Shown: positions 45,484 through 55,836 of the stretch, in pieces | Layout of the letters: the number at the start of each line of letters is the position of its first letter | Position numbering within the stretch: the stretch's first letter is position 1 | Origin: an uncultured Planctomycetaceae bacterium | Lineage (GTDB): Bacteria > Planctomycetota > Planctomycetia > Planctomycetales > Planctomycetaceae | Assembly (NCBI GenBank): GCA_943787265.1 | Contig: CALSLT010000004.1 | Coordinates: 124,001-188,000, forward strand | Reading direction: 5' to 3' | DNA length: 64,000 nucleotides | Notes under the pieces: model-generated | Database searches by the model: none | What the model saw: the letters and a program-made list of their open reading frames with translations, nothing else | Told to the model about the DNA's origin: nothing | Position numbers and translations under genes: made by a program

Positions 45484-46275
45484 TTCGGCCGTGGCGGAGT
45501 ACGCCTCGGCGACCCATTCTTCGATCTTGTCGGGTTCCGGCGAGTATTCCAGTTCGATCGAGATCGCGCCTTCGATGTTGAGTTTGCGAATCTTGTCAAG
45601 GTACGGCCTAAAGTTGACGACTCCGCGACCGGGCGGCAGATCTCCGTGGACTTTGCCGTCGCAGTCGGAGATGTGAACGTGGATCGCTTTGCCTGCCAGC
45701 TTCTGAAGTTCTGCGGGCTCGACGTCCGCCAGCAAGAGGTGCGAGATGTCGATGTTGGCCTGCAGGGCAGGGTGGTTCACGTCGTCGATGAAGCGAGCCA
45801 TGTTGTCGACGTTGTTGAGTAGCGACAGCGGAAACGGCTCCAGCTCCAGCGCGATCTGCACGCCCAGGCTCTCTGCGTACTCAGCCAACAGCCGACAGTT
45901 ATCGACGCCGGTTTTCCATTGCTCGGCCGGCGGGATCACTTCCTGTGCCCAGATATATTCTCCCAGAACAAGCAGCACGTTCTTCGCCTGGTACTCGTAC
46001 GCAAGGTCGAGGTACGCCTTCACTCGGTCGATACTGAATCGCTGCACGCTTGGATTAAAATCAATCAAGCCGACGGCGACGCAGCAGATAGAAACAATCG
46101 GCAAGCCGACGCGATCGCACTCATCTTTGATGAGACGTCGCTCTCGAATATCGATGTCGAGCGGATCGGTAAAAATGTCGATCGTGTCAAAGCCGAGTTC
46201 TTTCGTCTTTTGAATTCCCCAGGAAGTGTCTCGACCGGCCTGTGCCCAGGCAGAGTTGATCAGTCCAAGTTTCAT
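45454..46275 (-). CDS. Sugar phosphate isomerase/epimerase-like TIM-barrel protein
   Basis: 273 residues from ATG at 46275 (MKLGLINSAWAQ), preceded by GGAG. It has the xylose-isomerase-like TIM barrel: FDTIDIFTDPLDI, IVSICCVAVGLID, GVQIALELEPFPLS, ANIDISHLLLADVEP, and HVHISDCDG, with the metal-ligand Glu (LELEP), Asp (IDISH), His (HVHISDCDG) and Glu (SIELEYS). Members isomerise or epimerise sugars; substrate is unknown. The C-terminus is convergent with, and overlaps, the ThuA-like tail by 30 bases. Confidence 0.88.
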   Translation of the reverse strand: MKLGLINSAWAQAGRDTSWGIQKTKELGFDTIDIFTDPLDIDIRERRLIKDECDRVGLPIVSICCVAVGLIDFNPSVQRFSIDRVKAYLDLAYEYQAKNVLLVLGEYIWAQEVIPPAEQWKTGVDNCRLLAEYAESLGVQIALELEPFPLSLLNNVDNMARFIDDVNHPALQANIDISHLLLADVEPAELQKLAGKAIHVHISDCDGKVHGDLPPGRGVVNFRPYLDKIRKLNIEGAISIELEYSPEPDKIEEWVAEAYSATAELLAESGLRE

Positions 46276-46371
46276 CGTCCGGCTCCGTTTGCGCGTTTCA
46301 GATTCAGGCAGCTCTGAGTCTGACGCAAAGTCGCGGAGACGCCAAGGATCGCAGAGAGCAAAATCCAGCAT

Positions 46372-47500
46372 TCAATCGGCGAAACGGAATGGTTCGGTAC
46401 CGGTTGCGTAAGTGGGACGCAGCTCGATGTTGACCAGCAGGCCGAGGGCGAGGCATGTCGCCAATAGACTGGAGCCACCATAACTCATCATCGGTAGAGT
46501 CATGCCAGTAATCGGCAAGCAGCCCGACCGTCATGCCTGTATTGATGAGCGTTTGAGAACCGATCAACGCGACGATCCCGACGGCCAGTAACCGTCCGAA
46601 CGGATCGCGAGTGTCGGCAGCGATGAGCAACCCTCGTCCGATCAACGCCAGAAACAGAATCACGGTGATCAGGCAGCCGACAAGCCCCCATCGTTCTCCG
46701 ACCAGGCAGAACACAAAGTCCGTTCTCGATTCCGGCAGGTGATAGGCACGTCGACTTTGGATGGGCATTCCGGCCAGCTTGCTGCCCCACACACCGCCCA
46801 ATGCGAAGACTCGCTTGGACTGGTGAAGATGGTAGCCGTCATCGTCCGGAGCTTCGCCGCCGGTCTTCTGTGTAAACACCGAAACGATCCGCGACTTCTG
46901 CTCGGCACTCATCTGCATCCACAGAATCGGGACGCACATCGCTCCAAGCAGGCTGATCGTGACAAGGTGTTTCGGTCGAGCACCGGCGGCAAACAGCATC
47001 GCAAACAGAACGGGGAAGAACAGCATCGATGTGCCAAGGTCGGGCTCTCTGAGAATCAGCGCGACGGGAACCAGCGTCATCAGGAACGGCGGAACCAGGC
47101 CCAGCCAGTTGCGAAAGCTGTCGCGATGCATGAGGTATCGAGCGAGGGCTGCGATGTAGGCAAGCTTGGCCAGCTCGGACGGTTGAAAGTTCATGAATCC
47201 GAGCGGGATCCAACGGTGCGAGTAGTTCTTCGCGGGCATAAAGAACACGACAACCAGCAGGGCAAGGCACAACCCATAGAGTCCATAGCTGAACCATTTG
47301 AGTCGTTGATAGGGCCAGGAAGCGGCTCCGATGAAAACGCCGATCCCCATAACCGCCCATATTCGTTGCCGAGGAGCGAATTCGCCGAGATTGTAGAGGG
47401 CGTCTCCGCGCGCGATCGCACTCAGCCCAATCAGAAACAGCACGATGGCTGTTGCGACCAGGGTCCACGGAATTCGGCGAATAAAGACGGCGTTGTTCAC
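46372..47500 (-). CDS. rodA: Cell-shape protein RodA/FtsW family with one apparent extra base
   Basis: From ATG at 47500 the frame encodes about ten membrane helices, with LGFMNFQPSELAKLAYIAALARYL and LREPDLGTSMLFFP, hallmarks of SEDS proteins; RodA is favoured over FtsW by the MPIQSRRAYHLPESRTDFVF loop. Near INTGMTVGLL the expected LPITGMTLPMMSYGGSSLLAT is reached only if one of the two A at 46517-46518 (plus strand) is removed; the corrected product ends at 46372 with TGTEPFRFAD. Unmodified, the frame goes on to 46304 with an unrelated tail. Because RodA is needed for growth in most bacteria, I treat this as a likely sequence error; the coordinates given assume correction. Confidence 0.85.
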
Positions 47501-47729
47501 GAGCGGCGGCGATCCTTTGCCGGACGAGCGAATACTGAATCTGAACCTCTATCCGGCATTGTCGCGAAAAATCGATCCTGCCGGAATGCGTTTTTCCGAC
47601 TCTCGAATGTGGGCAGAGGCGTACGAATTACTCGCCCCGATTGGCGAATGCGGCGGCCAGAGTTATGCTGCCTCGACATCTCCAAGGTTGGTCGCCAGCT
47701 GGCGGCCCGAGCACCGCAACTCTCATCCC

Positions 47730-49412
47730 ATGACGGGCAAAATCCAAATGGCATCATCAGACGGTAAGAAGAGGATTCTCATTCTCGGCGGCGGCTTTGC
47801 CGGCGTTTACACCGCCATGTACCTCGGCAAGGGGATGACCGCTGAAGAGCGGGCGAACATCGAAGTCACGATCGTCAGCAATGAGAATTACATCGTTTTC
47901 CAGCCGTTTCTTCCGGAAGTCATCTCCGGCACGATCGAAACTCTGCACTGCATTACACCGATCCGGCGCATGGCCAAGCACGCTCAGCTCTACACGCGGT
48001 TGATCGAAGAAATTGACATCGAGAAGAAAACGGTTCAACTGGCTCCGGAATACGTCCCACGGCCAATTGTTCTTGACTACGACCACCTTGTCGTTGGCAT
48101 GGGGACAAAGCTGAATTACGACCTCGTGCCGGGCATGCGGGAGCACGCGATTCCGTTCAAATATTTGGGCGATGCGCTGCGTCTTCGTAACCAGGCGGTC
48201 GGTGTTCTGGAAGAGGCTGCCATCGAGAAAGACCCCGAAGAACGGAAGCGGCTCCTCACGTTTGTTGTTGGCGGTGGTGGTTTCTCCGGAGTCGAGTGTG
48301 TTGCCGAGTTAAACGACTTTCTGACCAGCGCCATCAAGGCCTACCCTGGCATTAAACGTGAAGAGATCCGTTGCGTGCTGCTTCAGAGTGCCGGCCGAAT
48401 CCTTCCCGAACTGGGAGAAAGCCTAGCCATCTACGCGCAGGAAATCCTGGAAAGCCGCGGCGTTGAAGTTCAGCTCAATGTTCGACTGCGAGCGGTCTCT
48501 GGTGACGGAGCCATCGTCATGGACAAGGCGACCAAAGAGTCCGTCACGATCCAGTCACGAACCATCGTCACGACTGTTCCGTCGGCTCCGCACGACCTTG
48601 TTACCAGTCTGCCGTGCGAACTGGATCGCGGTCGAGTCGTCGTCACGGAAAATATGGATGTTCCAGATCACCCAGGTCTGTGGGCCGTCGGTGACTGCGC
48701 AGCCGTTCCGCAGGTCGATGGCATCCAATCGCCTCCGACGGCGCAGCATGCTTTGCGACAGGCCAAGACCTGCGCGAATAACATCCTCGCGACAATCCGC
48801 GGAAAGAAAATGAAACGCTTCGGCTTTACCGGTCTCGGCAAACTGGCGTCGCTTGGACGAATGTCGGCGGTGGCGGAAGTCTTTGGCTTCAAAATGAAAG
48901 GCATTGTTGCCTGGGTTTTCTGGCGATCAGTTTATCTGTCAAAGTTCCCAGGCTTCGACCGTCAAATTCGAATCGGAGTCGACTGGTTCCTCGATCTACT
49001 CCTCCCGCGAGACATCACTCAGGTCCGCATCTTCCAGCACGAATCGATCATCCAGGAACACTTTCATCAGGGCGAGAAAATCTTCGACCAGGGCGACTTT
49101 GGCGACAAACTTTACTCAGTCGTCAAGGGCGAGGCCGACATCGTCGTCAACGGCAACACGGTGGCAACGATTGGCGAAGGAGAAGTTTTCGGCGAGATCG
49201 CACTGGTCTCAGATCAACCTCGATCGGCGGCTGTCGTCGCGAAGGTCGACACCGATGTCATCAGCGTATCGCGTCCGGCGTTCAAGCAGTTGGCAACGCA
49301 TCTTCCCGGTGTGAGATCGACGGTTGAAGGCATCATGAAAAATCGCGGCGTCGATACATCGGCTCTGGACGAGGAAGAAGAGACTCCTCACAGCGACGAG
49401 AGTCAAGGTTAG
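47730..49412 (+). CDS. Type II NADH dehydrogenase-like flavoprotein with a cyclic-nucleotide-binding domain
   Basis: 560 residues from ATG at 47730; a second ATG at 47748 is also possible. The N-terminal part is an NDH-2-type pyridine nucleotide-disulfide oxidoreductase: RILILGGGFAGVYTA (FAD site), FVVGGGGFSGVECVAELNDF (NAD site), and GLWAVGDCAAVP, then QSPPTAQHALRQAKTCANNI. The C-terminal 130 residues are a cyclic-nucleotide-binding domain: FHQGEKIFDQGDFGDKLYSVVKGEADIVV, GEVFGEIALVSDQPRSAAV. NDH-2 transfers electrons from NADH to quinone at the membrane; the added domain suggests control by a cyclic nucleotide (inferred). Divergent from rodA. Confidence 0.9.
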   Translation: MTGKIQMASSDGKKRILILGGGFAGVYTAMYLGKGMTAEERANIEVTIVSNENYIVFQPFLPEVISGTIETLHCITPIRRMAKHAQLYTRLIEEIDIEKKTVQLAPEYVPRPIVLDYDHLVVGMGTKLNYDLVPGMREHAIPFKYLGDALRLRNQAVGVLEEAAIEKDPEERKRLLTFVVGGGGFSGVECVAELNDFLTSAIKAYPGIKREEIRCVLLQSAGRILPELGESLAIYAQEILESRGVEVQLNVRLRAVSGDGAIVMDKATKESVTIQSRTIVTTVPSAPHDLVTSLPCELDRGRVVVTENMDVPDHPGLWAVGDCAAVPQVDGIQSPPTAQHALRQAKTCANNILATIRGKKMKRFGFTGLGKLASLGRMSAVAEVFGFKMKGIVAWVFWRSVYLSKFPGFDRQIRIGVDWFLDLLLPRDITQVRIFQHESIIQEHFHQGEKIFDQGDFGDKLYSVVKGEADIVVNGNTVATIGEGEVFGEIALVSDQPRSAAVVAKVDTDVISVSRPAFKQLATHLPGVRSTVEGIMKNRGVDTSALDEEEETPHSDESQG

Positions 49413-49525
49413 AGCATTGTCGGAGTTCGCTTGCAGTGAGCCGTTGGCCGTAAGGCCTCGGGCGTCAGGCCGCTGACGCGTCGCGGCTCACAGCCGTACT
49501 GAGGACGAACTCTGAAGATGCTCTA
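49410..49525. repeat. Nested palindrome between convergent genes
   Basis: Outer arms TAGAGCATTGTCGGAGTTCG (49410-49429) and the reverse complement at 49506-49525 match at 17 of 20 positions. Inside is a second pair, GTGAGCCG and CGGCTCAC. It lies directly after the NDH-2-like gene and before the end of the sulfatase gene, so may act as a bidirectional terminator or be a dispersed repeat. Confidence 0.7.
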
Positions 49526-49614
49526 GTTCCGGGACGATCGCTTTTTCTGGAACACGTCCCGGTGACGCATGCGTGGCAATTGGTGCGGTTGACACACTCG
49601 CTGAAATTACGTGC

Positions 49615-51765
49615 TCACTCTTTGAGACGTCGAACGGCCAAAGCACCGAGCCGCCATTGCCCTGGTGATTCCGTACCAAAGTGCGGCGAGCTATCCAGTC
49701 GTAACGTCTGGCCTTTCTTCAGCACACCAATGTCGCTTAGCAGGCCCGACTGATCTTTCGCATCGATGTCCGCATCGACGCAATAAATTGCCAGCGGAGC
49801 GTGATTGCCGACGCGATAATATCCGCCACAGATTCCGTTCCCGGCAACGATGGCGGCAGACTCGACGATGACATCCTCGTCAAACGTGATCAGCAGTGCT
49901 TCTCCATTGTCGATCTGTTTGAACTTTCCTGACGACAGCCCTACTCCTCGCTCATTCAAACTAAAGACTGCTCCCGAAATTGGACGGTCTCCGGTGACGC
50001 CTCGCATCGTCATGGTCAGGCCATCAACTTCCGCCGTCAGTCGCTCCGCAGCCTTGCCTTCGAACTTTGCTGCGAGTTGGTTCGCGGCGACACGACCTCG
50101 TAGTTTTTGAGGGCCTTTCTTTCGCCAGTCGAACGTGATTCGCTTCTCGGCAGCGACTTCCGCCAAGCGATGTCCGCCCGAGTTGCGATGTAGCTCCGCC
50201 AGTTGAATTAGATATTCGACCAGTGGCTTCAGCAACTCATCATCCAGTCGGTCGTGAGCTTCCTGCGGATCGGCGTGCAGGTCGAATAACTCATCGGGTC
50301 GAGCTTCGCCCATCCGTAACAAGGCTGCGTCGAAGAACAGTTTCCATTTGCCTTTGAAAATTCGACCGCCGATCGTCGGATTGTCGAGTCGCATCGCCGA
50401 AGCAGCTCCGTCAGTCGCCTGTTTGTGATCGTGGTAGAACATCGGCCGAGCAGGAAGTTTCTTTCCCCGCCAGGCGGATAGAACACTGACGCTGTCTTCT
50501 GCACCTTTCTCGCCAGCCGTCAGTTCAGGCAGGTCGTCGCCAACGGCTTCCGAGAATGTTGCAAACAGATCGTGCAGCCCGATCAGTTCGTGGCGGTCGC
50601 GCCCGGCAGTTTTCCGATTCCCGTCTCCGACCCCACCAGCCGGCCACGAAACCAGAAACGGCACGCGATGCCCGCCCTCGTAGGCTGACCCCTTGTTACT
50701 GCGGAACGGCCCCGTCGCCGTGGTCGTGTCGATCTCCGCTCCGTTGTCACTCGTAAAGATGACAATCGTTGTCTCGATCAGCTTCTTTCCCGAATTCCGA
50801 GGGTCGTCGGTCTGCTCCAGCCAGTCGAGCATTCGACCGAGTGCGACATCGTTCTCGTAAACGTAATCGCCACGTGTGTTGATCGGATTTCCAGCGACGT
50901 TCTTCGCGGCTCCAGCAACCGGTTCGTCTCCGACATGCGAATCTGGCGTGTGAGGTCCGTGATTCGAGTTACTCGCGTAGTAAAGGAAAAATGGTTTCTT
51001 ACTCGCCTCGTCACTTGAAACATGACTTTGCAGGTAGCGCATTGCATTGTCCGAATGTCGGCCGCCGAGCTCTTCCAGGACGTACGCTTCGTCACCGTCA
51101 GCAATGAGCTGCTTGCCGTTCTTCGTAGCCGCGATGGCAGTCCGGCCAGAAATATGCCCCGGACCGACGTTCTGCTTCGGAGTGTTGGGTTTCTTGCCGC
51201 CACGAAACGGGCCGGAAGTCCCGTGCGATCTCGACGTGAACTGGCAGTCGTCAAATCCGTGGTCAAGCGGAGTGTCGAATAATGGTTGAGTCAGGTCGAC
51301 ATCGTCCCAGCCGGCGGCAGGTTTGCCATCCGAGCGACGGTATCTCAGCCCAACGTGCCACTTCCCAACCATTGCTGTGTAATAGCCATTGTCTCGGAGC
51401 ATCGTTGCAATCGTGGGTCGGTCTGCTTCGATCATCGGGTCACCTTGAGAACCAAACAGCACCCAATGCTTGAGCCGGTTTCGCCAGGGATACCGCCCGG
51501 TCAGCAGTCCATAACGAGTCGGCGAACATCGTGACGACGGTGTGTGAGCGTCTGTGAATCGAACGCCCATCCGAGCGAGACGTTCCATGCTCGGAGTGTG
51601 AATCTGATCCACGTCGCTATTGCCAGTGAAGTCCTGATAGGCACTCGTATCACCCATGCCCATGTCGTCGGCCATCATGACGATGATGTTGGGATGTGGA
51701 CTTTGAGCCGAAACGGACAGACCATTCATAGCAGCCAGAAGAATCGCAATACAAAGAATTTTCAT
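49615..51765 (-). CDS. Secreted sulfatase (Cys-type) with C-terminal extension
   Basis: 716 residues. A signal peptide (1-20) is followed by the sulfatase domain: PNIIVMMADDMGMGD (metal site), SSRCSPTRYGLLTGR with the C-S-P-T-R formylglycine signature, GKWHVGLRY, DHGFDDCQF, and FTSDNGAEID. The catalytic Cys needs conversion to formylglycine by a maturase, which is not in the window. After about residue 490 an extra domain of some 200 residues of beta character (KFEGKAAERLTAEVDG, VGNHAPLAIYCVDADI) has no assigned name. Such enzymes hydrolyse sulfate esters of algal polysaccharides in planctomycetes. Confidence 0.93.
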   Translation of the reverse strand: MKILCIAILLAAMNGLSVSAQSPHPNIIVMMADDMGMGDTSAYQDFTGNSDVDQIHTPSMERLARMGVRFTDAHTPSSRCSPTRYGLLTGRYPWRNRLKHWVLFGSQGDPMIEADRPTIATMLRDNGYYTAMVGKWHVGLRYRRSDGKPAAGWDDVDLTQPLFDTPLDHGFDDCQFTSRSHGTSGPFRGGKKPNTPKQNVGPGHISGRTAIAATKNGKQLIADGDEAYVLEELGGRHSDNAMRYLQSHVSSDEASKKPFFLYYASNSNHGPHTPDSHVGDEPVAGAAKNVAGNPINTRGDYVYENDVALGRMLDWLEQTDDPRNSGKKLIETTIVIFTSDNGAEIDTTTATGPFRSNKGSAYEGGHRVPFLVSWPAGGVGDGNRKTAGRDRHELIGLHDLFATFSEAVGDDLPELTAGEKGAEDSVSVLSAWRGKKLPARPMFYHDHKQATDGAASAMRLDNPTIGGRIFKGKWKLFFDAALLRMGEARPDELFDLHADPQEAHDRLDDELLKPLVEYLIQLAELHRNSGGHRLAEVAAEKRITFDWRKKGPQKLRGRVAANQLAAKFEGKAAERLTAEVDGLTMTMRGVTGDRPISGAVFSLNERGVGLSSGKFKQIDNGEALLITFDEDVIVESAAIVAGNGICGGYYRVGNHAPLAIYCVDADIDAKDQSGLLSDIGVLKKGQTLRLDSSPHFGTESPGQWRLGALAVRRLKE

Positions 51766-51802
51766 ACGGAATCAGCTTCGTGTAATGACAGTTTGAGGTA
51801 AC

Positions 51803-52939
51803 TCAGGCTTGGCGAAGCCCATTGATAATATCCGCTCGTGCGGCAGCCACAGCAGGCAGAACTCCTGCTGCAATTCCAACAGCCAGCGACCCGACCAAGC
51901 CCGTCAGAGCCAATCCGACTGACGGCGAGAAGGCGATCGTTACCGCTTCGGCCCCGACTGACAATCCAGAGCCCGCCAGTGTCAGCATCGCAGCTCCAGT
52001 CCCAACCACGCCGCCGCCAACACTAATAAGAATGCTTTCGGCCAGGACGAGTGCAAAGACGATCGAACCAGAGAACCCGAGCGTTTGAAGGACCGAGTGT
52101 TCTTTGATTCGATCCTGAACGGCCATGAAGGTCGTCGTCGAAATCAGCATCGTCATTAACCCGACGCACGCATAACCGAGGTAGTGCGAAAGTTCGATGA
52201 GCTCGACAAGGTCAGCGAGACTCGACGCCTGAAACACACCTTTGGTACGCGTGTCAGTTTCGACAGGCCCGGCGCGGAATTCATCGTCGATCAATCCTGC
52301 AACTCTCACCGCATCAGCGGAATCTTCAAGTAGAACTTCGTGCTGCGTCACCGTCCCGACGAGATTCATGCCCGGCGTACGCTGCAGAAAATCCAGATGA
52401 GTGTAAACGTAGTCCTCTTCGGACTGATCGGTGCTGTTGAAAATTCCAGCGACGGTGACCTTCACCTCGCCGACGGAAAACTTTGTTCCGAGTTTCAGGT
52501 TGCGACGTCGAGCAACGGATTCTCCCACAATGCCGGAGTCCTGGTTCGATTTGAATTCGCTCCAACTTCCCGCCACCAGTTCGAAGTCACGAATCTTTTG
52601 AACTTTCTTCGCGGGAACTCCGTAGAAAACGACGACGTCGAGACTCGCGCGGCAGTTGTTTGTGAAGACCTGAATCGGCACCACCTCGCGCACACCAGGC
52701 ATCTTGCGGATGATCTGATCGTAGTCCTGCGGCAAATGACTGGTGGCTGGGCAGAATTTGTTCGCCTGAAAGACGATCAACGTGGAATCGTTCTGCGAGG
52801 TCAATCGGTCCAACCCTTCCTGGACCGCCCCGACAAAACAGAACACGAATAAGGCAACTGCCGAGCCACTGACGGTGAGCATCGTCCGCCCGCGATGACG
52901 CCACAGCGTTTTCACAAGATAAGGCGTGAACTTATACAT
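51803..52939 (-). CDS. MacB/FtsX-type ABC transporter permease
   Basis: 378 residues with an N-terminal membrane helix ([21 protein letters not shown]), a large periplasmic domain (about 50-240) and three C-terminal helices ([61 protein letters not shown]). This is the MacB/FtsX permease plan. It overlaps the ATPase gene by eight bases and is last in the minus-strand efflux operon. A second permease of the same type lies four genes upstream (55837-57039). Confidence 0.88.
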   Translation of the reverse strand: MYKFTPYLVKTLWRHRGRTMLTVSGSAVALFVFCFVGAVQEGLDRLTSQNDSTLIVFQANKFCPATSHLPQDYDQIIRKMPGVREVVPIQVFTNNCRASLDVVVFYGVPAKKVQKIRDFELVAGSWSEFKSNQDSGIVGESVARRRNLKLGTKFSVGEVKVTVAGIFNSTDQSEEDYVYTHLDFLQRTPGMNLVGTVTQHEVLLEDSADAVRVAGLIDDEFRAGPVETDTRTKGVFQASSLADLVELIELSHYLGYACVGLMTMLISTTTFMAVQDRIKEHSVLQTLGFSGSIVFALVLAESILISVGGGVVGTGAAMLTLAGSGLSVGAEAVTIAFSPSVGLALTGLVGSLAVGIAAGVLPAVAAARADIINGLRQA

Positions 52940-53654
52940 TGGCTGTGCCCTCGGCAGTCGTGATCAATGACTGTTTCTGCTGCGTGTCATCGATCAACCT
53001 GCCATCGTCCAGCCGCAACTGCCGCCCGGCAATTGCGGCTGCTTCCGCATCGTGAGTGACCATCAGCAATGTCGTTCCCAGATCCGAGTTCAATCGCTGG
53101 AGCAGATCCAGAATGTGGGCGGACGTCGCGGAGTCGAGATCGCCGGTTGGTTCGTCGGCGACGACGACTTTTGGATCGGTCACGATCGCTCGCGCGATGC
53201 CGACTCGTTGTTCCTGCCCGCCGGAAAGCTGACGCGGGTAGTGACTTGCTCGATCGACGAGTTCGACAGCTTCCAATGCAATCTGCACGCGTCGCCGGCG
53301 CTCGGCACGGTTGAACGGAAGCAGCAGCAATGGAAGCTCAACATTTTCGTACGCTGTCAGGACCGGAATCAGGTTGTGGGTCTGAAAGATGTAACCGACG
53401 TTCGCCGCTCGCCACTTCGCCAATCGGCTGCGTGAGATTGTCGTAATCTCGGTCCCGTTAACGGTGATCGTCCCGAAATTGGGTTTGTCGATTCCCGCAA
53501 TCTGGTTCAAGAGTGTGGACTTCCCGGTCCCACTTGGCCCCATCAGCGATACAAATTCTCCGGCATCAATATCCAGGCTGACGTCGCGAAGTGGAGTGAT
53601 CGTCTCATCGCCCTTCTGGAACGACTTCGTGAGGTTTCGGATTTCAATCAGCAT
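52932..53654 (-). CDS. LolD/MacB-type ABC transporter ATPase
   Basis: 240 residues from ATG at 53654, which overlaps the end of the HlyD gene by 11 bases and has GAGGTG upstream. Walker [11 protein letters not shown]-loop [12 protein letters not shown], signature LSGGQEQRV, Walker [15 protein letters not shown] and H-loop VTHD are intact. This matches the MacB/LolD subfamily, which powers FtsX-type permeases for export across the periplasm. Its probable partners are the permeases at 51803 and 55837. Confidence 0.95.
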   Translation of the reverse strand: MLIEIRNLTKSFQKGDETITPLRDVSLDIDAGEFVSLMGPSGTGKSTLLNQIAGIDKPNFGTITVNGTEITTISRSRLAKWRAANVGYIFQTHNLIPVLTAYENVELPLLLLPFNRAERRRRVQIALEAVELVDRASHYPRQLSGGQEQRVGIARAIVTDPKVVVADEPTGDLDSATSAHILDLLQRLNSDLGTTLLMVTHDAEAAAIAGRQLRLDDGRLIDDTQQKQSLITTAEGTANV

Positions 53655-55194
53655 GGCTGGGCACCTCGATTCGGTCGCCATCGTTCAGTGATTCAGTACC
53701 GGAGTCGACCAGCCGGCTGGCGATGTTCAGGCCGTCGGCCACTTCCAGCATGTCTCCCGCAGCAGACGAATTCTTGAGCGTGATTCGTTTTCGATGAGCC
53801 GTTCGAGCGGCCAGATCGGCTACCCACACGAAGCTGCCGGAGTCATCGCTCTTTACGAGCTTTCGCGGAACGTAGATTCGCATCGGAGCGGATTTCTCAG
53901 CGTCTTCAGAACCAAGTGTTGCGTTCCGTTCTGGGCTGAGAAATGTCACGTCGACGAGCATGTCTGGCTTCATGACTTCCGGCGGGTCGTCAATGACAAC
54001 CTTGACTGACAACGTATTTTTCTGGATGTCTGCGAAAGATGTCGGAAACAGCACCCGTCCATTTAACGGTTCGAGCAGTGCGGGGCTTTCGATCAGCACG
54101 GGTTGGTCACGGCCTGTTTGCGGCAAATCTTCGAAGCGGACATCGACTCGGATTTGCAGCATCTTTGGTTGGTACAACGTGACGACGACTCCCCCATCGT
54201 GTTCGCCGAGTTTTCCTCGACCGCCCATCAGATGCGTGCCGGGGCTGGTCAACAGGTGCATAACTCGCCCGTCGACGGGAGCTCGGATTGTCATCCGATC
54301 CAGCCGAAGTTGTTCTTCTGAAACAGCCACTTCTGCCTGATCGAGTTTCGCCTGGGCTGACTCCAGCAACGCTTGAGATTCCTCGACGGCCCGACGTTCG
54401 TCTGTCTTCAATTCAAGACGTCGTTTGTCAGCGTCGCGTTTGGCCGCGAGTGCTTTCTGCTCGGCCATGAGCGAGGACTCTCGTTTAACCAGCTCGTCGA
54501 ACATCGCCTTCATCTCGTCGCGCATGCTGAGTGCTTCGTCCAGTTGGATCTCGGAGACGGCGTTGCCAGCTTCACGTTGAGCTTTCAAAGTCGCATCCGC
54601 AAATTTCAACTTTGCCGCCGCTGCTGAAACCTGAAACGGAAGTGTGGCAAGCTTCGTTTCGACTTCTGCCAGTTCCGCTAGAGACTCAGCGGCCGCTGCC
54701 TGCAGATGAGTTGGCTCTTCGAGATTTGTCATTGCCGCATCAAGCGTTGCCTGACATTGCTTTAACTCAGCAGTTCGCAAAGCCAGCATGGCCTGCGCCG
54801 CGTTCAGACTCAGCCTGGCATCGTCGTCCACCAGAATTGCGATCGGCTCATTCTTTGTGACGGCCTGATCTTCGACCACCAGCAAGTCTTTGATTACCCC
54901 CTCAGCCAGCGCGGCAACTCGAATTGGCGTCGGTCGAGGTTCGACCCATCCGGCCGCTTTGAACAGCGGCGTTCCCGAAGCTTGGATTTCCTCTCTGGTC
55001 GAATGCACGGACACGACCGTCACTTTCGTGCGAGGAAGAAACGTATCGCGAACGGCCCACGCAAACAGACCGCCGAATCCAGCCAACAGAATCGCTGGCA
55101 GGACAACTCGCGATACAACTCGACGTGGGGGCGCAATTTCGGTTCGAGACTGACTTCCTCGATCGATCGCCAGTTCTTTGAGATCAACGCTCAT
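53644..55194 (-). CDS. HlyD-family periplasmic adaptor
   Basis: 516 residues. An N-terminal membrane helix (residues 26-48) is followed by a barrel-sandwich hybrid domain ([39 protein letters not shown]), a long coiled coil (about residues 130-290, for example [19 protein letters not shown]), and the second half of the lipoyl-like hybrid domain ([28 protein letters not shown]). It would link an inner-membrane exporter to an outer-membrane channel or the outer layer. It overlaps the ATPase gene downstream by 11 bases. Confidence 0.92.
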   Translation of the reverse strand: MSVDLKELAIDRGSQSRTEIAPPRRVVSRVVLPAILLAGFGGLFAWAVRDTFLPRTKVTVVSVHSTREEIQASGTPLFKAAGWVEPRPTPIRVAALAEGVIKDLLVVEDQAVTKNEPIAILVDDDARLSLNAAQAMLALRTAELKQCQATLDAAMTNLEEPTHLQAAAAESLAELAEVETKLATLPFQVSAAAAKLKFADATLKAQREAGNAVSEIQLDEALSMRDEMKAMFDELVKRESSLMAEQKALAAKRDADKRRLELKTDERRAVEESQALLESAQAKLDQAEVAVSEEQLRLDRMTIRAPVDGRVMHLLTSPGTHLMGGRGKLGEHDGGVVVTLYQPKMLQIRVDVRFEDLPQTGRDQPVLIESPALLEPLNGRVLFPTSFADIQKNTLSVKVVIDDPPEVMKPDMLVDVTFLSPERNATLGSEDAEKSAPMRIYVPRKLVKSDDSGSFVWVADLAARTAHRKRITLKNSSAAGDMLEVADGLNIASRLVDSGTESLNDGDRIEVPSHAD

Positions 55195-55215
55195 GACAAC
55201 ACCGCTGTAGAAGTA

Positions 55216-55776
55216 TTATTCGTCGGTCGTCGGCGTGCTTGTTTCACGCACAAACAGACCGCTGGCCAAAACCGTTAAGTTGCCGGCTTCGTCACGCTGG
55301 GCCTTCCCACGAACGACGACCGTTTGGAGTTCTTTCAGACTGAGCAACTCGCGAGCGTCTGCCTTGAGCGGTCGCCCGTCGTCGTCAATAAACTTGACGA
55401 ACGCCGTAGACGCCGGAAGCTTGTGAGTCTCGCAGCAGTAGTCCCACGGTTTCTTGCATTCATCGCCGGGGATATCACTGCACGCTTTGAGCGATTGATC
55501 GACGATGGAGAACGCGGCTCGGCCTTCAATCCACGGGTTCACGCTGCCGCCGATTCTGCCGACAAGCACAACGTCCTGACCGTCTTCTGACTTCTCGCGA
55601 GCTTCGATTACCGTCGCGGCTGCGGATGGCTCTTCGTTCAGAATGAACTGCGAGCCATCAATGGTCAGCGCGGGTGTACTGGTCGTGGTTGTTGCCGAGG
55701 GCGAGGGTTCCTGACTGCAGCCAGCGGCCAGAAACAAACCTGCAAGGGCGAAAGTAACTGATAACTGAGTTTTCAT
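55216..55776 (-). CDS. Lipoprotein of unknown function in efflux operon
   Basis: 186 residues from ATG at 55776, eight bases after GGAG; an ATG at 55788 is possible. A lipobox (LFLAAGC, Cys about 20) marks a lipoprotein. The mature part has DVVLVGRIGGSVNPWIEGRAAFSIVD, four Cys residues in ACSDIPGDECKKPWDYCCETH, and LLSLKELQTVVVRGKAQRDE. The latter resembles an OB-fold-like module. The Cys cluster may bind metal or form disulfides. Function unknown; position suggests a partner of the efflux complex. Confidence 0.75.
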   Translation of the reverse strand: MKTQLSVTFALAGLFLAAGCSQEPSPSATTTTSTPALTIDGSQFILNEEPSAAATVIEAREKSEDGQDVVLVGRIGGSVNPWIEGRAAFSIVDQSLKACSDIPGDECKKPWDYCCETHKLPASTAFVKFIDDDGRPLKADARELLSLKELQTVVVRGKAQRDEAGNLTVLASGLFVRETSTPTTDE

Positions 55777-55836
55777 TGGAGACTCCATTTCTTTGATGAG
55801 TGATTTGTTGGTGCGATCAATAGTTGAGTTGATGAG

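Noticed and set aside
46739..47767. A 342-codon plus-strand open frame
   Set aside because: Antisense to rodA; composition is Arg/Gln rich with no family match.
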